From Paenarthrobacter aurescens TC1 (GTDB lineage: Bacteria; Actinomycetota; Actinomycetes; Actinomycetales; Micrococcaceae), in NCBI GenBank assembly GCA_000014925.1, contig CP000474.1, forward strand, positions 3,348,001 through 3,412,000: 64,000 nt of DNA. The letters run 5' to 3'. Each line of letters starts with the position of its first letter. Positions within the stretch are counted from its first letter, which is position 1. This document shows, piece by piece, positions 25,451 to 33,915 of the stretch. The notes below the pieces were generated by a model. It was not told where the DNA came from. It made no database searches and saw nothing but the letters and a program-made list of their open reading frames with translations. The translations under genes and the position numbers were made by a program.

Positions 25451-26854
25451 CTAGATGACGTAACGTTCGTCTTCGTGGTCGCCCGGGTGGTCCTTCACCA
25501 AACCAGCGGCAAGGGTGTTGCCGTCGATGGGGTCGATCACCAGGAAGGCGCCTGTGCGCCGGTGGTGAAGGTAGTTCTCCAGCGGCAACGGAGCGGACAA
25601 GCGAAGCTGCGCGTGTCCGATGTCGTTGAGCTCCAGGTTGGAAGCCGGCTCCACGTTGAACGTAGCCAGGTCCAGCTTGCCGGTGACGTTCCGGACCAGC
25701 GCCTGAACGGTGCGCGTTCCGTGCTTCACCAGGACCTTCTGGCCTTCGCGGAGCGGCTTCGGCGAGAGCCATGCCAGCGATGCGTACAGGTCAGCGGTGC
25801 TTTCACGGACCGTCCCGGCTGCAGCGATGGTGTCGCCGCGGGCGATGTCGATCTCGTCGGCCAAACGGACAGCCACCGATTGCGGGGCAGCGGCCTCTTC
25901 CAGCGACTGGCCGGCAAAGTCGATGCCAACAACCGTGGTGGTGCGCGGCTCGTGACCCGGGCTGATGACGGATACTTCGTCGCCGAGCTTCACGGAGCCC
26001 TCGGTGATTTGGCCGGCGTAGGCACGGTAATCGCGGTACGCCTCTACATCGAGCCCGGCAGCAACAGCATCCGGAGCAAGGGCGCCCTGCGGCCGGATGA
26101 CCAGCTGGACCGGGAAGCGGAAGCTTTCCAGTTCTGCCTCAAGCTCATCAGCGGCAGGGAGGGTTTCGAGGACCTCCAGCAGTGCAGGACCGGTGTACCA
26201 AGGGGTGCGCTCGGAGCGATCCACAACGTTGTCGCCGTCGAGCGCCGAAACGGGAACCACCAGCAGATCAGCAACGCCATCGGAACCCAGGCCGAGCTCG
26301 CGGGCAACCTTCTGAACATCAGTTTCGATGTCGCGGAACACTTGCTCGCTGAAGTCCACCAGGTCGATCTTGTTCACGGCCACGATGACGTGGGCCACAC
26401 GCAGCAACTGCAGCACGGACAGGTGCCGGCGGGTCTGCTCCAGCACACCCTTACGGGCGTCAATGAGTACGACGACGGCATCCGCAGTGGACGCGCCGGT
26501 CACCGTGTTCTTGGTGTACTGAACGTGGCCGGGGCAGTCCGCCAGAATGAAGCTGCGGCGGTCCGTAGCGAAATAGCGGTAGGCGACATCGATGGTGATA
26601 CCCTGCTCGCGCTCGGCACGCAGGCCGTCGGTCAGGAGGGCCAGGTCAATCCCGCCCTTTTCCCCGCCGAAGCCGCGGTCCGCAGAGGTGCGGGCAACGG
26701 CGTCGAGCGTGTCAGCAAGAATAGCCTTGGAATCGTGAAGGAGGCGGCCCACCAAAGTGGACTTGCCGTCGTCCACCGAGCCGGCGGTCGCGAAACGGAA
26801 GAGGGTTGTGGGCAGGGCTGTTTCCAGCCCGGCAGCCAATGTTTCGGTGCTCAT
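25451..26854 (-). CDS. cysN: Sulfate adenylyltransferase, large subunit
   Basis: The 467-residue GTPase subunit drives formation of adenosine phosphosulfate with CysD. G motifs are in order: GSVDDGKSTLVGRLLHDSK (G1), GITIDVAYRYF (G2 area), LADCPGHVQYTKN (G3), AVNKIDLVDF (G4). The EF-Tu-like beta-barrels fill the C-terminal half. It has no fused APS kinase (CysC), in line with the APS-reductase route. Its ATG directly follows the cysD stop codon, with no gap. Confidence 0.95.
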   Translation of the reverse strand: MSTETLAAGLETALPTTLFRFATAGSVDDGKSTLVGRLLHDSKAILADTLDAVARTSADRGFGGEKGGIDLALLTDGLRAEREQGITIDVAYRYFATDRRSFILADCPGHVQYTKNTVTGASTADAVVVLIDARKGVLEQTRRHLSVLQLLRVAHVIVAVNKIDLVDFSEQVFRDIETDVQKVARELGLGSDGVADLLVVPVSALDGDNVVDRSERTPWYTGPALLEVLETLPAADELEAELESFRFPVQLVIRPQGALAPDAVAAGLDVEAYRDYRAYAGQITEGSVKLGDEVSVISPGHEPRTTTVVGIDFAGQSLEEAAAPQSVAVRLADEIDIARGDTIAAAGTVRESTADLYASLAWLSPKPLREGQKVLVKHGTRTVQALVRNVTGKLDLATFNVEPASNLELNDIGHAQLRLSAPLPLENYLHHRRTGAFLVIDPIDGNTLAAGLVKDHPGDHEDERYVI

Positions 26855-27814
26855 TTAGAAGTAGCCGTCCTTCTTGCGGTCTTCCATGGCTGCCTCGGAG
26901 ATGCGGTCATCTGCTCGGGTGGCGCCACGTTCGGTCAGGGTGGAGGCAGCGACTTCAACAACGACGTCGGCCACAGTGCGGGCGTCTGACTCGACGGCAC
27001 CTGTGCAGGACATGTCTCCCACCGTGCGGTAGCGCACCAGCTTGGTGATGACATCCTCGTTGGGCAGCGGCTGGGAAACGTCGCCCACAGCACGCCACAT
27101 GCCGTCGCGGGCGAAAACTTCGCGCTCGTGAGCGTAGTAGAGGCTGGGGAGCTCGATGTTCTCACGCTCGATGTAGCGCCAGATGTCCAGCTCGGTCCAG
27201 TTGCTGATGGGGAACGCGCGGACGTGCTGGCCCACCGTGTGGCGGCCGTTGTACAGGTTCCACAGTTCGGGGCGCTGGTTGCGCGGGTCCCACTGGCCGA
27301 ACTCGTCGCGGAGGCTGAGGATGCGCTCCTTGGCACGGGCCTTATCCTCGTCACGGCGGCCGCCGCCGAACACGGCGTCGAACTTGTTGCGCTGGATGGC
27401 GTCCAACAGCGGAACGGTCTGCAGCGGGTTGCGAGTGCCGTCGGCGCGCTCGGCAAGCTCGCCGCGGTCGATGAACTCCTGCACGGAGCCAACAACCAAC
27501 TTCAGGCCCAGGCGCTCAACGGTGCGGTCGCGGAAGTCGATGACCTCCGGGAAGTTGTGGCCCGTGTCCACGTGAAGGACGGGGAAGGGAACCTTGCCCG
27601 GCCAGAACGCCTTGGTGGCCAGGTGCAGCATGACCACGGAATCCTTGCCGCCGGAGAACAGCAGCGCGGGCTTCTCGAACTCGGCAACAACCTCGCGGAT
27701 GATGTGAATGGCTTCGGACTCGAGGGTGTCCAAGCTGGAGAGGCGCTCGGCTGAGGGGGCGTCAACTGCCGCTGCAACTTCCACCGTGGACTCCTCTGTT
27801 GTGTACGTGCTCAT
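26855..27814 (-). CDS. cysD: Sulfate adenylyltransferase, small subunit
   Basis: The 319-residue protein is the ATP-pyrophosphatase-fold subunit that adenylates sulfate. ATG 27814 overlaps the cysH stop (ATGA). The PP-motif LFSGGKDSVVML lies near 47-58; further landmarks are HVDTGHNFPEVIDFRD, VFGGGRRDEDKARAKER and FPISNWTELDIWRYIERE. It forms the complex with CysN, whose gene abuts directly. Confidence 0.95.
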   Translation of the reverse strand: MSTYTTEESTVEVAAAVDAPSAERLSSLDTLESEAIHIIREVVAEFEKPALLFSGGKDSVVMLHLATKAFWPGKVPFPVLHVDTGHNFPEVIDFRDRTVERLGLKLVVGSVQEFIDRGELAERADGTRNPLQTVPLLDAIQRNKFDAVFGGGRRDEDKARAKERILSLRDEFGQWDPRNQRPELWNLYNGRHTVGQHVRAFPISNWTELDIWRYIERENIELPSLYYAHEREVFARDGMWRAVGDVSQPLPNEDVITKLVRYRTVGDMSCTGAVESDARTVADVVVEVAASTLTERGATRADDRISEAAMEDRKKDGYF

Positions 27815-28563
27815 GTGTGTAGTCCGCATTCTGTCTTGTCGGATCCTGCCCAGCGGCCGGCGCGGGGGTCTTCACCCGGGGCCACTTTGCGGGTGCAGGG
27901 CTGGCAGCCGATGGACGGGTAGCCCTGGCTCAGGAGGGGGTTGACGGGAAGGATGTTGTCCTCGGAGTACTCGATCAGCTGATCGAAGGTCCAGTCGACC
28001 ATCGGGTTCACCTTGACCAGGCCGAAGCCTTCATCCCAGGTGACCACGGGAGTATTCGTGCGGGTGGGGGCTTCATCGCGTCGGACACCGGTGAACCACA
28101 CCTCGTAGCCGGCAAGCGAGCGGCGCAGCGGCTGAACCTTGCGCAGCGCGCAGCACTGGGCGGGGTCCCGGGCGAACAGGTCCTTGCCCAGAAGGCGGTC
28201 CTGCTGTTCCACGGTGCTTTCCGGAAGGACGTCCACCACGTTGACGCGCAGGTTGGCCGCAACTTCGTCGCGGGTCTGGTGCGTTTCCTTGAAGTGGTAG
28301 CCGGTTTCCAGGAACAAGACGTCGACGCCGGGAAGCTGGTCCGCGACCAAAGCCGGCAGGACGGCATCGGCCATGGAGCAGGCGACTGTCACCATGGGCA
28401 GTTCGAAGTTGCGGGCCACCCAGGCGATGACGTCCCGAGCCGGCGCGTTCCAGCCCAGCTCAGCAGCACCTGATTCAGCTAAGGCCTTGAGCTCTTCATG
28501 GGAGCGCAGCAACGGACGGGCTGCTGCGCTGGCGAGGTTGGTAATGGTGACGGGATCTGTCAT
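27811..28563 (-). CDS. cysH: Adenylylsulfate (APS) reductase
   Basis: The 250-residue enzyme reduces APS to sulfite with thioredoxin. Four cysteines for a [4Fe-4S] cluster are present (CC at 137-138, CxxC at 220 and 223), which separates APS reductases from PAPS reductases. The catalytic Cys is 246 in ECGLH near the C-terminus. Substrate loops TGVRRDEAPTR and the N-terminal ACSMADAVL region are visible. It overlaps both neighbours, cysI and cysD, by four bases, so the operon is tightly coupled. Confidence 0.95.
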   Translation of the reverse strand: MTDPVTITNLASAAARPLLRSHEELKALAESGAAELGWNAPARDVIAWVARNFELPMVTVACSMADAVLPALVADQLPGVDVLFLETGYHFKETHQTRDEVAANLRVNVVDVLPESTVEQQDRLLGKDLFARDPAQCCALRKVQPLRRSLAGYEVWFTGVRRDEAPTRTNTPVVTWDEGFGLVKVNPMVDWTFDQLIEYSEDNILPVNPLLSQGYPSIGCQPCTRKVAPGEDPRAGRWAGSDKTECGLHT

Positions 28564-30296
28564 TGGAGATCTCCTTCATCTGCCGAGTGTGCCCACTCTG
28601 CAAAGGTCTGGCCCTCTGCGCCCACGGCGACGAACTTCCGGACCACGCGCTCCACATAATCGGGCAGGTCTTCCACCGTGACTTTGAGGCCGCGGACGGT
28701 ACGTCCCAAACCGGCTTCCTCGCGCTCGTTGTTAGCCAGCCCGCCACCGAGGTGGACCTGGAAACCCGGGGTGGGGTCGCCGTCGGGCGTTGGCAGCATC
28801 ATGCCCTTCAGGCCGATATCAGCCGTCTGGATACGTGCGCAGGAGTTCGGGCAACCGTTGATGTGGAGGGACAGTGCCGACGGCAGCTGCTTGGTCTCCA
28901 CGAGGTCGGCCAAGCGGCGCTCCAGCTCAGCGATCGCCGTAGCCGCCGTGACCTTGGTTTCCACGATGGCCAACTTGCAGAACTCGATGCCCGTGCAGGC
29001 GATGGTGCCGCGGCGGAACACGGACGGACGAGCCGAGAGGCCCAAGGTATCCAGTTCGGCGATGAGCGGCTCCACCTGCTCTTTGGCCACGTCCAGGATG
29101 ACCAGCTTCTGGTGAGGAGTAGTACGGAGGCGGTAGCTGCCGTGCTTCTCCAACGTGTCAGCCAGCGTCACGAGTGCTTCGCCGGACGTGCGTCCCACAG
29201 TGGGGGTGACGCCGATGAAGAACTTGCCGTCCTTCTGCTCGTGAACACCAATGTGGTCGCCGGGAGACGTGGGCTTGGGAGCGGCGGGGCCGTCCGGGAG
29301 CTTGAAGCCGAGGTACTCGTCCTCAAGGATCTGGCGGAACTTGGCCGGACCCCAATCGTTCATGAGGAACTTCAGACGGGCCTTGGTGCGCATACGGCGG
29401 TAACCGTAGTCGCGGAAGATGCTGGTGACGCCGAGCCATACTTCAGCGGCGACGTCAGCGGAGACGAACACACCCAGGCGTTCGGCCAGGCGGGGGTTGG
29501 TGGACAGGCCGCCGCCAACCCAGAGGTCGTAGCCCGCGCCGAGTTCGGGGTGGACGACGCCAACCAAGGCGAAGTCGTTGATCTCGTGCACCACGTCCTG
29601 GGACGGGTGGCCCGTGATGGCGGTCTTGTATTTGCGCGGCAGGTTAGCCAGCTCGGGGTCGCCGATGAAACGCTCGGCCAGCTCGTGGATCAGCGGCGTG
29701 GGATCGATGATCTCGTCCTTGGCGATGCCCGCGACCGGGGATCCGAGGATGACGCGGGGAACGTCGCCGCAAGCCTCAGTAGTAGACAGTCCGATGCCTT
29801 CGAGGCGGCGCCAGATTTCCGGCACGTCCTCAACACGGATCCAGTGCAGCTGGATGTTCTGGCGGTCCGTGAGGTCGGCCGAGCCGCGGGCGAAGTCCAC
29901 GGAGATCTGGCCAATAACGCGAAGCTGCTCGGTGGTCAGCGCACCGCCGTCGATGCGCACACGCAGCATGAAGTACTTGTCTTCGAGCTCGTGCGGTTCA
30001 AGCGTTGCGGTCTTGCCGCCGTCGATCCCGGGCTTGCGCTGGGTGTAGAGACCCCACCACCGGAAGCGGCCGTGAAGGTCTGTGCCGTCGATCGAATCGA
30101 AGCCCTCTTTGGAGTAGACAGACTCAATCCGCTCACGGACGTTCAGCCCGTTGTCTTCCTGCTTCCAGGTTTCGTTGGCATTGAGGGGCGCGGTGCCGTC
30201 AACCTTCCACTGGCCGTGGGGCTTGGCGGCAGGGCGGGTGCGTGCCGGACGCTTGGTGGTCTCAGCCGACGCACCGGCTACAGCTGTATCTGTCAT
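28560..30296 (-). CDS. cysI: Ferredoxin-dependent sulfite reductase
   Basis: The 578-residue enzyme reduces sulfite to sulfide with siroheme and a [4Fe-4S] centre. Cluster ligands follow the family spacing: Cys 434 and 440 (C-x5-C in CTGIEFC) and Cys 482 and 486 (C-x3-C in CPNSC). Duplicated ferredoxin-like and nitrite/sulfite reductase domains are seen (LTDRQNIQLHWIRVEDVPEI; RTTPHQKLVILDV). ATG 30296 is preferred over an upstream frame extension. First gene of cysI-cysH-cysD-cysN. Nitrite reductase is the alternative, unlikely given cysHDN. Confidence 0.93.
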   Translation of the reverse strand: MTDTAVAGASAETTKRPARTRPAAKPHGQWKVDGTAPLNANETWKQEDNGLNVRERIESVYSKEGFDSIDGTDLHGRFRWWGLYTQRKPGIDGGKTATLEPHELEDKYFMLRVRIDGGALTTEQLRVIGQISVDFARGSADLTDRQNIQLHWIRVEDVPEIWRRLEGIGLSTTEACGDVPRVILGSPVAGIAKDEIIDPTPLIHELAERFIGDPELANLPRKYKTAITGHPSQDVVHEINDFALVGVVHPELGAGYDLWVGGGLSTNPRLAERLGVFVSADVAAEVWLGVTSIFRDYGYRRMRTKARLKFLMNDWGPAKFRQILEDEYLGFKLPDGPAAPKPTSPGDHIGVHEQKDGKFFIGVTPTVGRTSGEALVTLADTLEKHGSYRLRTTPHQKLVILDVAKEQVEPLIAELDTLGLSARPSVFRRGTIACTGIEFCKLAIVETKVTAATAIAELERRLADLVETKQLPSALSLHINGCPNSCARIQTADIGLKGMMLPTPDGDPTPGFQVHLGGGLANNEREEAGLGRTVRGLKVTVEDLPDYVERVVRKFVAVGAEGQTFAEWAHSADEGDLQ

Positions 30297-30549
30297 ACAT
30301 CGACTGTAGGTCTGGCCAGTTTTCGCCAGCAAAGGTCCGGAAACGCGAAGTCACCTAGGGAAACATTTCGTCACGAAGGCTTCATCGGCCTTGTTGCGGC
30401 GGGCTTCTTATGCAGGTTCATATTGTGGCTTTGCGGCCCCTTTCGTGACGCTCCTCTGTGGGATTGATTGTGTGACAAGACGGATTCGTCCAATCGTTGT
30501 AACGTCATTGAGTTACCGGCCGAGTCCGAGGACGCTATTTTGGGGAACG

Positions 30550-30981
30550 ATGACGCTCAACTGGAATATTGACACCGCAGGCACCCACGCTGTGCTCACC
30601 ACCGCAGCCTCTAACATCGACGCGCAAAACGAAGCGGCGAAGGGTATGGGGACCGCCATTTCCGATGCTGGGGCCGCACTCGGCACCGGTCTCGTAGCTC
30701 AGGCGCTCAATGAATTCGTAGAGCAGTCACTGGCACTCAAGGTTAAGTTCATTGCCGGCAGGTCCGCAGCAATCGTCCAAGGAACCAACGACGCCCTCAT
30801 GGTAGGAGACGGCTGGGAAGCCAGCTACAACTACGACGAAAAGCCCGTTTGGGAATTCGGCGATCCGGTCAATGACACCTACGCCCAGGAGCTGTACCTA
30901 TTCCCCCGGGACGAGGAACACATCCCCGACTGGTTCGAAGAAGAAATGAAGGGCGCCACCTGGACCCCGGATTCCGACTAG
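30550..30981 (+). CDS. Fusion: DUF6507-like N-terminus with DUF600-like immunity tail
   Basis: The 143-residue product begins at an ATG after GGGGAACG. Residues 1-87 (LNWNIDTAGTHAVLTTAASN at the start, AIVQGTNDALMVGD at the end) look like the helical WXG100-type DUF6507 family found beside type VII secretion toxins. From residue 88 (GWEASYNYDEKPVWEFG) to the end it is almost the same as the C-terminal 56 residues of the two following immunity-like proteins. Neither part is complete as a domain, so this appears to be a deletion scar that joined a secreted-partner gene to an immunity gene. It may still be expressed. Confidence 0.7.
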   Translation: MTLNWNIDTAGTHAVLTTAASNIDAQNEAAKGMGTAISDAGAALGTGLVAQALNEFVEQSLALKVKFIAGRSAAIVQGTNDALMVGDGWEASYNYDEKPVWEFGDPVNDTYAQELYLFPRDEEHIPDWFEEEMKGATWTPDSD

Positions 30982-31034
30982 GGCTTCCAGAATGACGCAA
31001 GGAACCACCTCACAGGACACTTTCGAAACAACTC
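30961..31034. repeat. 74-bp exact direct repeat, copy 1
   Basis: An identical 74-base block recurs at 31448-31521, offset by 487 bases. It spans the last codons of one gene, the 10-base gap and the first codons of the next, and marks the unit of a tandem gene duplication. Confidence 0.9.
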
Positions 31035-31468
31035 AAGAACTAGAGAGAACCGTTGCCGAGACGATGTGGTCTATTCGTCCGACAGATGTGTCCTGGGATT
31101 CACTGGTATATGTCCACAATCAAATAGGTGGGCTGGGCAGCTCCATCACCAAGATCTTCCATCAGGGAGCCGTGATCGATCGTAGGAGCATCGTCAAAGA
31201 AGTCGCATTCACAGTCGACGATCTTCGAGAAGCAATGTACAAGCCTGGCAAGGGCTCTTGGCTTTCCATGACCCTGACCGTCACGCCAGCCGGAAATGGC
31301 TGGGAAGCCGACTACAACTACACAGAAAAGCCCGTTTGGGAGCTCGGCGAACCGGTCAACGACACGTACGCCCAAGAGCTATACCTCTTCCCCCGCGACG
31401 AGGAACACATCCCCGACTGGTTCAAAGAAGAAATGAAGGGCGCCACATGGACCCCGGATTCCGACTAG
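30992..31468 (+). CDS. DUF600/YezG-like immunity protein, copy 1
   Basis: The 158-residue protein has the pattern of YezG/DUF600 immunity proteins: LREAMYKPGKGSWLSMTLTV followed by a GNGWEADYNYTEKPVWELGE stretch and an acidic end, FPRDEEHIPDWFKEEM. Such proteins neutralise toxins of polymorphic or type VII systems (family knowledge). Its first 14 residues equal those of the next gene, then residues 15-85 diverge and the rest is again similar. It lies 10 bases after the fusion gene; no toxin gene is present. Confidence 0.72.
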   Translation: MTQGTTSQDTFETTQELERTVAETMWSIRPTDVSWDSLVYVHNQIGGLGSSITKIFHQGAVIDRRSIVKEVAFTVDDLREAMYKPGKGSWLSMTLTVTPAGNGWEADYNYTEKPVWELGEPVNDTYAQELYLFPRDEEHIPDWFKEEMKGATWTPDSD

Positions 31469-31521
31469 GGCTTCCAGAATGACGCAAGGAACCACCTCAC
31501 AGGACACTTTCGAAACAACTC
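31448..31521. repeat. 74-bp exact direct repeat, copy 2
   Basis: Identical to 30961-31034. With matching gene lengths (both 158 residues) and the same 10-base intergenic gap, it shows tandem duplication of the immunity gene. Confidence 0.9.
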
Positions 31522-31955
31522 GACAACTCGAGAGAACCATTGCGGAAGGACTTTGGACGACACGGCCTTTGGACATTGAGTGGGACACTTTTGCGTATGT
31601 CCGCTCTGAGATAGGGGGCCGGGCAAGCGCCACCGCAAAGGCTTACCTAGGTGACAAAGAGGTAAAACGCAGGCGCACCGAAGATAGCGTTCTCCTAGCG
31701 GCCAAGAATCTTCGAGAAGCTATGTACAAGCCAGGCAGAGGCACCTGGTTTTCTATGACTCTGAGCATCACGCCAGCCGGCGATGGCTGGGAAGCCAGTT
31801 TCAACTACACGGAGAAGCCAGTCTGGGAGCTCGGCGAACCGTCCGCTGACGCTTATGCCCAGGAGCTGTACCTCTTCCCCCGCGACGAGGAACACATCCC
31901 CGACTGGTTCCGCGAAGAAGTCAAGAAGGCCACTTGGACCCCGGAGGATGCCTAA
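31479..31955 (+). CDS. DUF600/YezG-like immunity protein, copy 2
   Basis: The 158-residue paralogue of the preceding gene keeps MTQGTTSQDTFETT at the start and MYKPGRGTWFSMTLSITPAG to the end, but its middle (residues 15-85) has drifted strongly (IEWDTFAYVRSEIGGRASAT). This mosaic of conserved ends and variable middle is common where immunity proteins adapt to different toxins. It is the last plus-strand gene of the islet and converges with the chelatase gene. Confidence 0.72.
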   Translation: MTQGTTSQDTFETTRQLERTIAEGLWTTRPLDIEWDTFAYVRSEIGGRASATAKAYLGDKEVKRRRTEDSVLLAAKNLREAMYKPGRGTWFSMTLSITPAGDGWEASFNYTEKPVWELGEPSADAYAQELYLFPRDEEHIPDWFREEVKKATWTPEDA

Positions 31956-31964
31956 CCGCTGTGG

Positions 31965-32666
31965 TCAGCGGCTAGCCAACACTGCGTCGTACCGTTCCAG
32001 CGCGATCTCCGCCAACACAGGAGACGGCAAAAGCGGTGCGGCCACAATGTCCGCGCCCGCTTTGGCCAACTGGTCGTGGAAATAGCCGGTTGCCAGCAGG
32101 TAGGAGGCAATGAAAACCCTGCCTGTCCCACCGTCTTCGGCGAGTTCGGCACGCAAGGAGGCGACGCCGTCGGGCACTGTTGGCTGGGCACTGGCGCCAT
32201 AGGCGACGCGCACCTTGTTCGGCAGCAGCTCGGCGAGGAGTCGCGCCTGCTCTTCTGAATCCACCGAACCGTCCGGCAGGGACGATCCCGCGGCAGCCAG
32301 CAGCACGCCGTCGTTCTCCTGCAACCCAGCCGCACGCAGGTGGGTGGCTAGCAGCTCAGCCAGCCGCGGGTCAGGGCCCAACGGCCTTGCGGCCACTACC
32401 TCGGGCCGGGTCTTGATCGCTTTGGGCACGTCCACCTTGATGTGGAAGCCGGTAGAGAGCAAAAGCGGCACGACGACGGCGGCAGTCCCCTCCGGCAGGC
32501 CCTCCACCACTCCGCCCAGCTCCGGTTCCTGCACGTCAACGTACGCCTCAACCACGCGCAAGCCGGGGCGGAGGGTCTCAATTTCTGCCATCACACGGCG
32601 GATGGCAGCTTGGCCTTCGGCATTGCGGGTTCCGTGGGCGCAAGCGATCAAAACGGGGCTGTTCAT
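31965..32666 (-). CDS. Sirohydrochlorin chelatase (CbiX/SirB type)
   Basis: The 233-residue enzyme puts iron into sirohydrochlorin to give siroheme. Two CbiX-like halves are visible: LIACAHGTRNAEGQAAIRRV at the N-terminus with the metal-site His, LLLSTGFHIKVDVPKAI, and later GVLLAAAGSSLPDG and FIASYLLATGYFHDQL, where the second half has partly lost the motif. ATG 32666 fits the family. It shares the strand of cysI-cysH-cysD-cysN but is separated from cysI by the plus-strand immunity islet. Confidence 0.88.
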   Translation of the reverse strand: MNSPVLIACAHGTRNAEGQAAIRRVMAEIETLRPGLRVVEAYVDVQEPELGGVVEGLPEGTAAVVVPLLLSTGFHIKVDVPKAIKTRPEVVAARPLGPDPRLAELLATHLRAAGLQENDGVLLAAAGSSLPDGSVDSEEQARLLAELLPNKVRVAYGASAQPTVPDGVASLRAELAEDGGTGRVFIASYLLATGYFHDQLAKAGADIVAAPLLPSPVLAEIALERYDAVLASR

Positions 32667-32729
32667 GGGAGCTAGCGTAACGTTGAGCCAGCACCTGTTG
32701 TTAAGCGCGTTAAGAAAGAACCCGTCCAC

Positions 32730-33401
32730 TTGATTTCCTTTGACATTGTTCTTCTTTGGCTTGACCTCATCGGCGTGTTCTTTTTTGCTGTGTCAGGCTC
32801 GTTGTTGGCGGCCCGGAAGCAGTTCGACTTCGTGGGTTCCATACTTCTCGCGTCCATCGCGGCGCTGGGCGGTGGCGTGATCCGTGACATCGTGATCAAC
32901 GCCGGTCCTCCTATCGCTTTCACCAACCCCGCGTACTTGGCCCCGCCGTTGCTGGCTGCGCTGCTGGTTTATTACCTTTTCTCGTCGGTGCAGCGTTTCA
33001 CATCCCTTTTGACGCTGTTCGACGCCGGCGGCTTGGCGTTGTTCTGCATCACCGGCACCCTGAAGGCCATCAGTGCGGGCATGAACCCGGTGGCCGCAAT
33101 CCTGTTGGGCGTCACCACGGGAGTGGGCGGCGGTCTGCTCCGTGACATCACGGCCAACGAGATTCCCACCCTGTTCAACAACCGCGATATCTATGCGCTG
33201 CCCGCCTTCGTGGGCGCGGGGCTGACCACGTTGCTGTGGCACCTTGGCCTGTTCAGCGGGCTTACGGCCTGTGTCATTGCCGGTGTTGTCTTCACTTTCC
33301 GGGTGACCGCCTGGCGCCGCGGCTGGTATGTCCCCCTGGCTGTGCGCGGATGGCATCGCGCAGGCACAGGTGGGGGCGCAATTTCGGGTGCCCGGGATTA
33401 G
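32730..33401 (+). CDS. TRIC cation channel/UPF0126 family protein
   Basis: The 223-residue membrane protein holds two repeats of the UPF0126 (bacterial TRIC) fold: AVSGSLLAARKQFDFVGSIL, ALGGGVIRDIV, and later ALFCITGTLKAISAGMN, GGGLLRDITANEIP. About seven membrane segments are seen. The start is TTG 32730, divergent from the chelatase gene 63 bases away. Bacterial TRIC proteins conduct monovalent cations in tests; the role in this organism is unknown. Confidence 0.88.
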   Translation: MISFDIVLLWLDLIGVFFFAVSGSLLAARKQFDFVGSILLASIAALGGGVIRDIVINAGPPIAFTNPAYLAPPLLAALLVYYLFSSVQRFTSLLTLFDAGGLALFCITGTLKAISAGMNPVAAILLGVTTGVGGGLLRDITANEIPTLFNNRDIYALPAFVGAGLTTLLWHLGLFSGLTACVIAGVVFTFRVTAWRRGWYVPLAVRGWHRAGTGGGAISGARD

Positions 33402-33414
33402 CTAGGATAAGAGC

Positions 33415-33837
33415 ATGACTGACATGTTCCTCGAGAAGTTCCGCGCGCTGGTCCCAAAGTATCTCGAGGATGAATGGCAGGAAGAAGACGGCCTCACGCC
33501 GGATGAACTGGACGACGCCCTCGCCGATCACTCCTTCACCATCCCGCTGGTTCTGCGCGAGTTCTACCTCGCCATCGGTGGCTGCGAGGACCTCATGGAG
33601 GCCTACCACTACTTCTGGGACCCCGAGGAACTCGAGGTGGACGACGAAGGCTTCCTCATGTTCCTTGAGGACGAGGATGAGCAGTTCACCTGGGGCTTCC
33701 GCACCGCCGACCTCAGCATCCCGGACCCCATCGTGTGGCGCCGCAACAACGCCCGCGGCCAGTGGAAGAGCGAAGAGGGCACGTTCTCCGAGTTCGTGTT
33801 CGACATGTTCGAGTGGGCATTTAACGACGAAGACTAA
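33415..33837 (+). CDS. Small acidic SUKH-like protein
   Basis: The 140-residue acidic protein has AGGATAAGA before its ATG. IPLVLREFYLAIGGCEDLM and a late FSEFVFDMFEWAF recall SMI1/KNR4 (SUKH) proteins, many of which are toxin-immunity factors; the match is weak and based on pattern only. It follows the TRIC gene by 13 bases, so it may be co-transcribed with it, and ends at a clear terminator. Its closeness to the DUF600-like genes may be chance. Confidence 0.5.
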   Translation: MTDMFLEKFRALVPKYLEDEWQEEDGLTPDELDDALADHSFTIPLVLREFYLAIGGCEDLMEAYHYFWDPEELEVDDEGFLMFLEDEDEQFTWGFRTADLSIPDPIVWRRNNARGQWKSEEGTFSEFVFDMFEWAFNDED

Positions 33838-33853
33838 CTTTCCAGGTTTCGAG

Positions 33854-33891
33854 CAGCCTCTTCTCACCCATTCCGGGTTGGGAGGGGGCTG
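33854..33891 (+). terminator. Terminator after SUKH-like gene
   Basis: CAGCCTCTTCTCACCC pairs with GGGTTGGGAGGGGGCTG around ATTCC with a few mismatches, and TTTTTG follows on the plus strand. Confidence 0.75.
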
Positions 33892-33915
33892 TTTTTGTTC
33901 CCCTCTCGCGAAGGA

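Noticed and set aside
30391..30549. Upstream extension of the DUF6507-immunity fusion
   Set aside because: The added residues are Arg/Cys-rich and unlike the family; GGGGAACG before the ATG at 30550 gives a better start.
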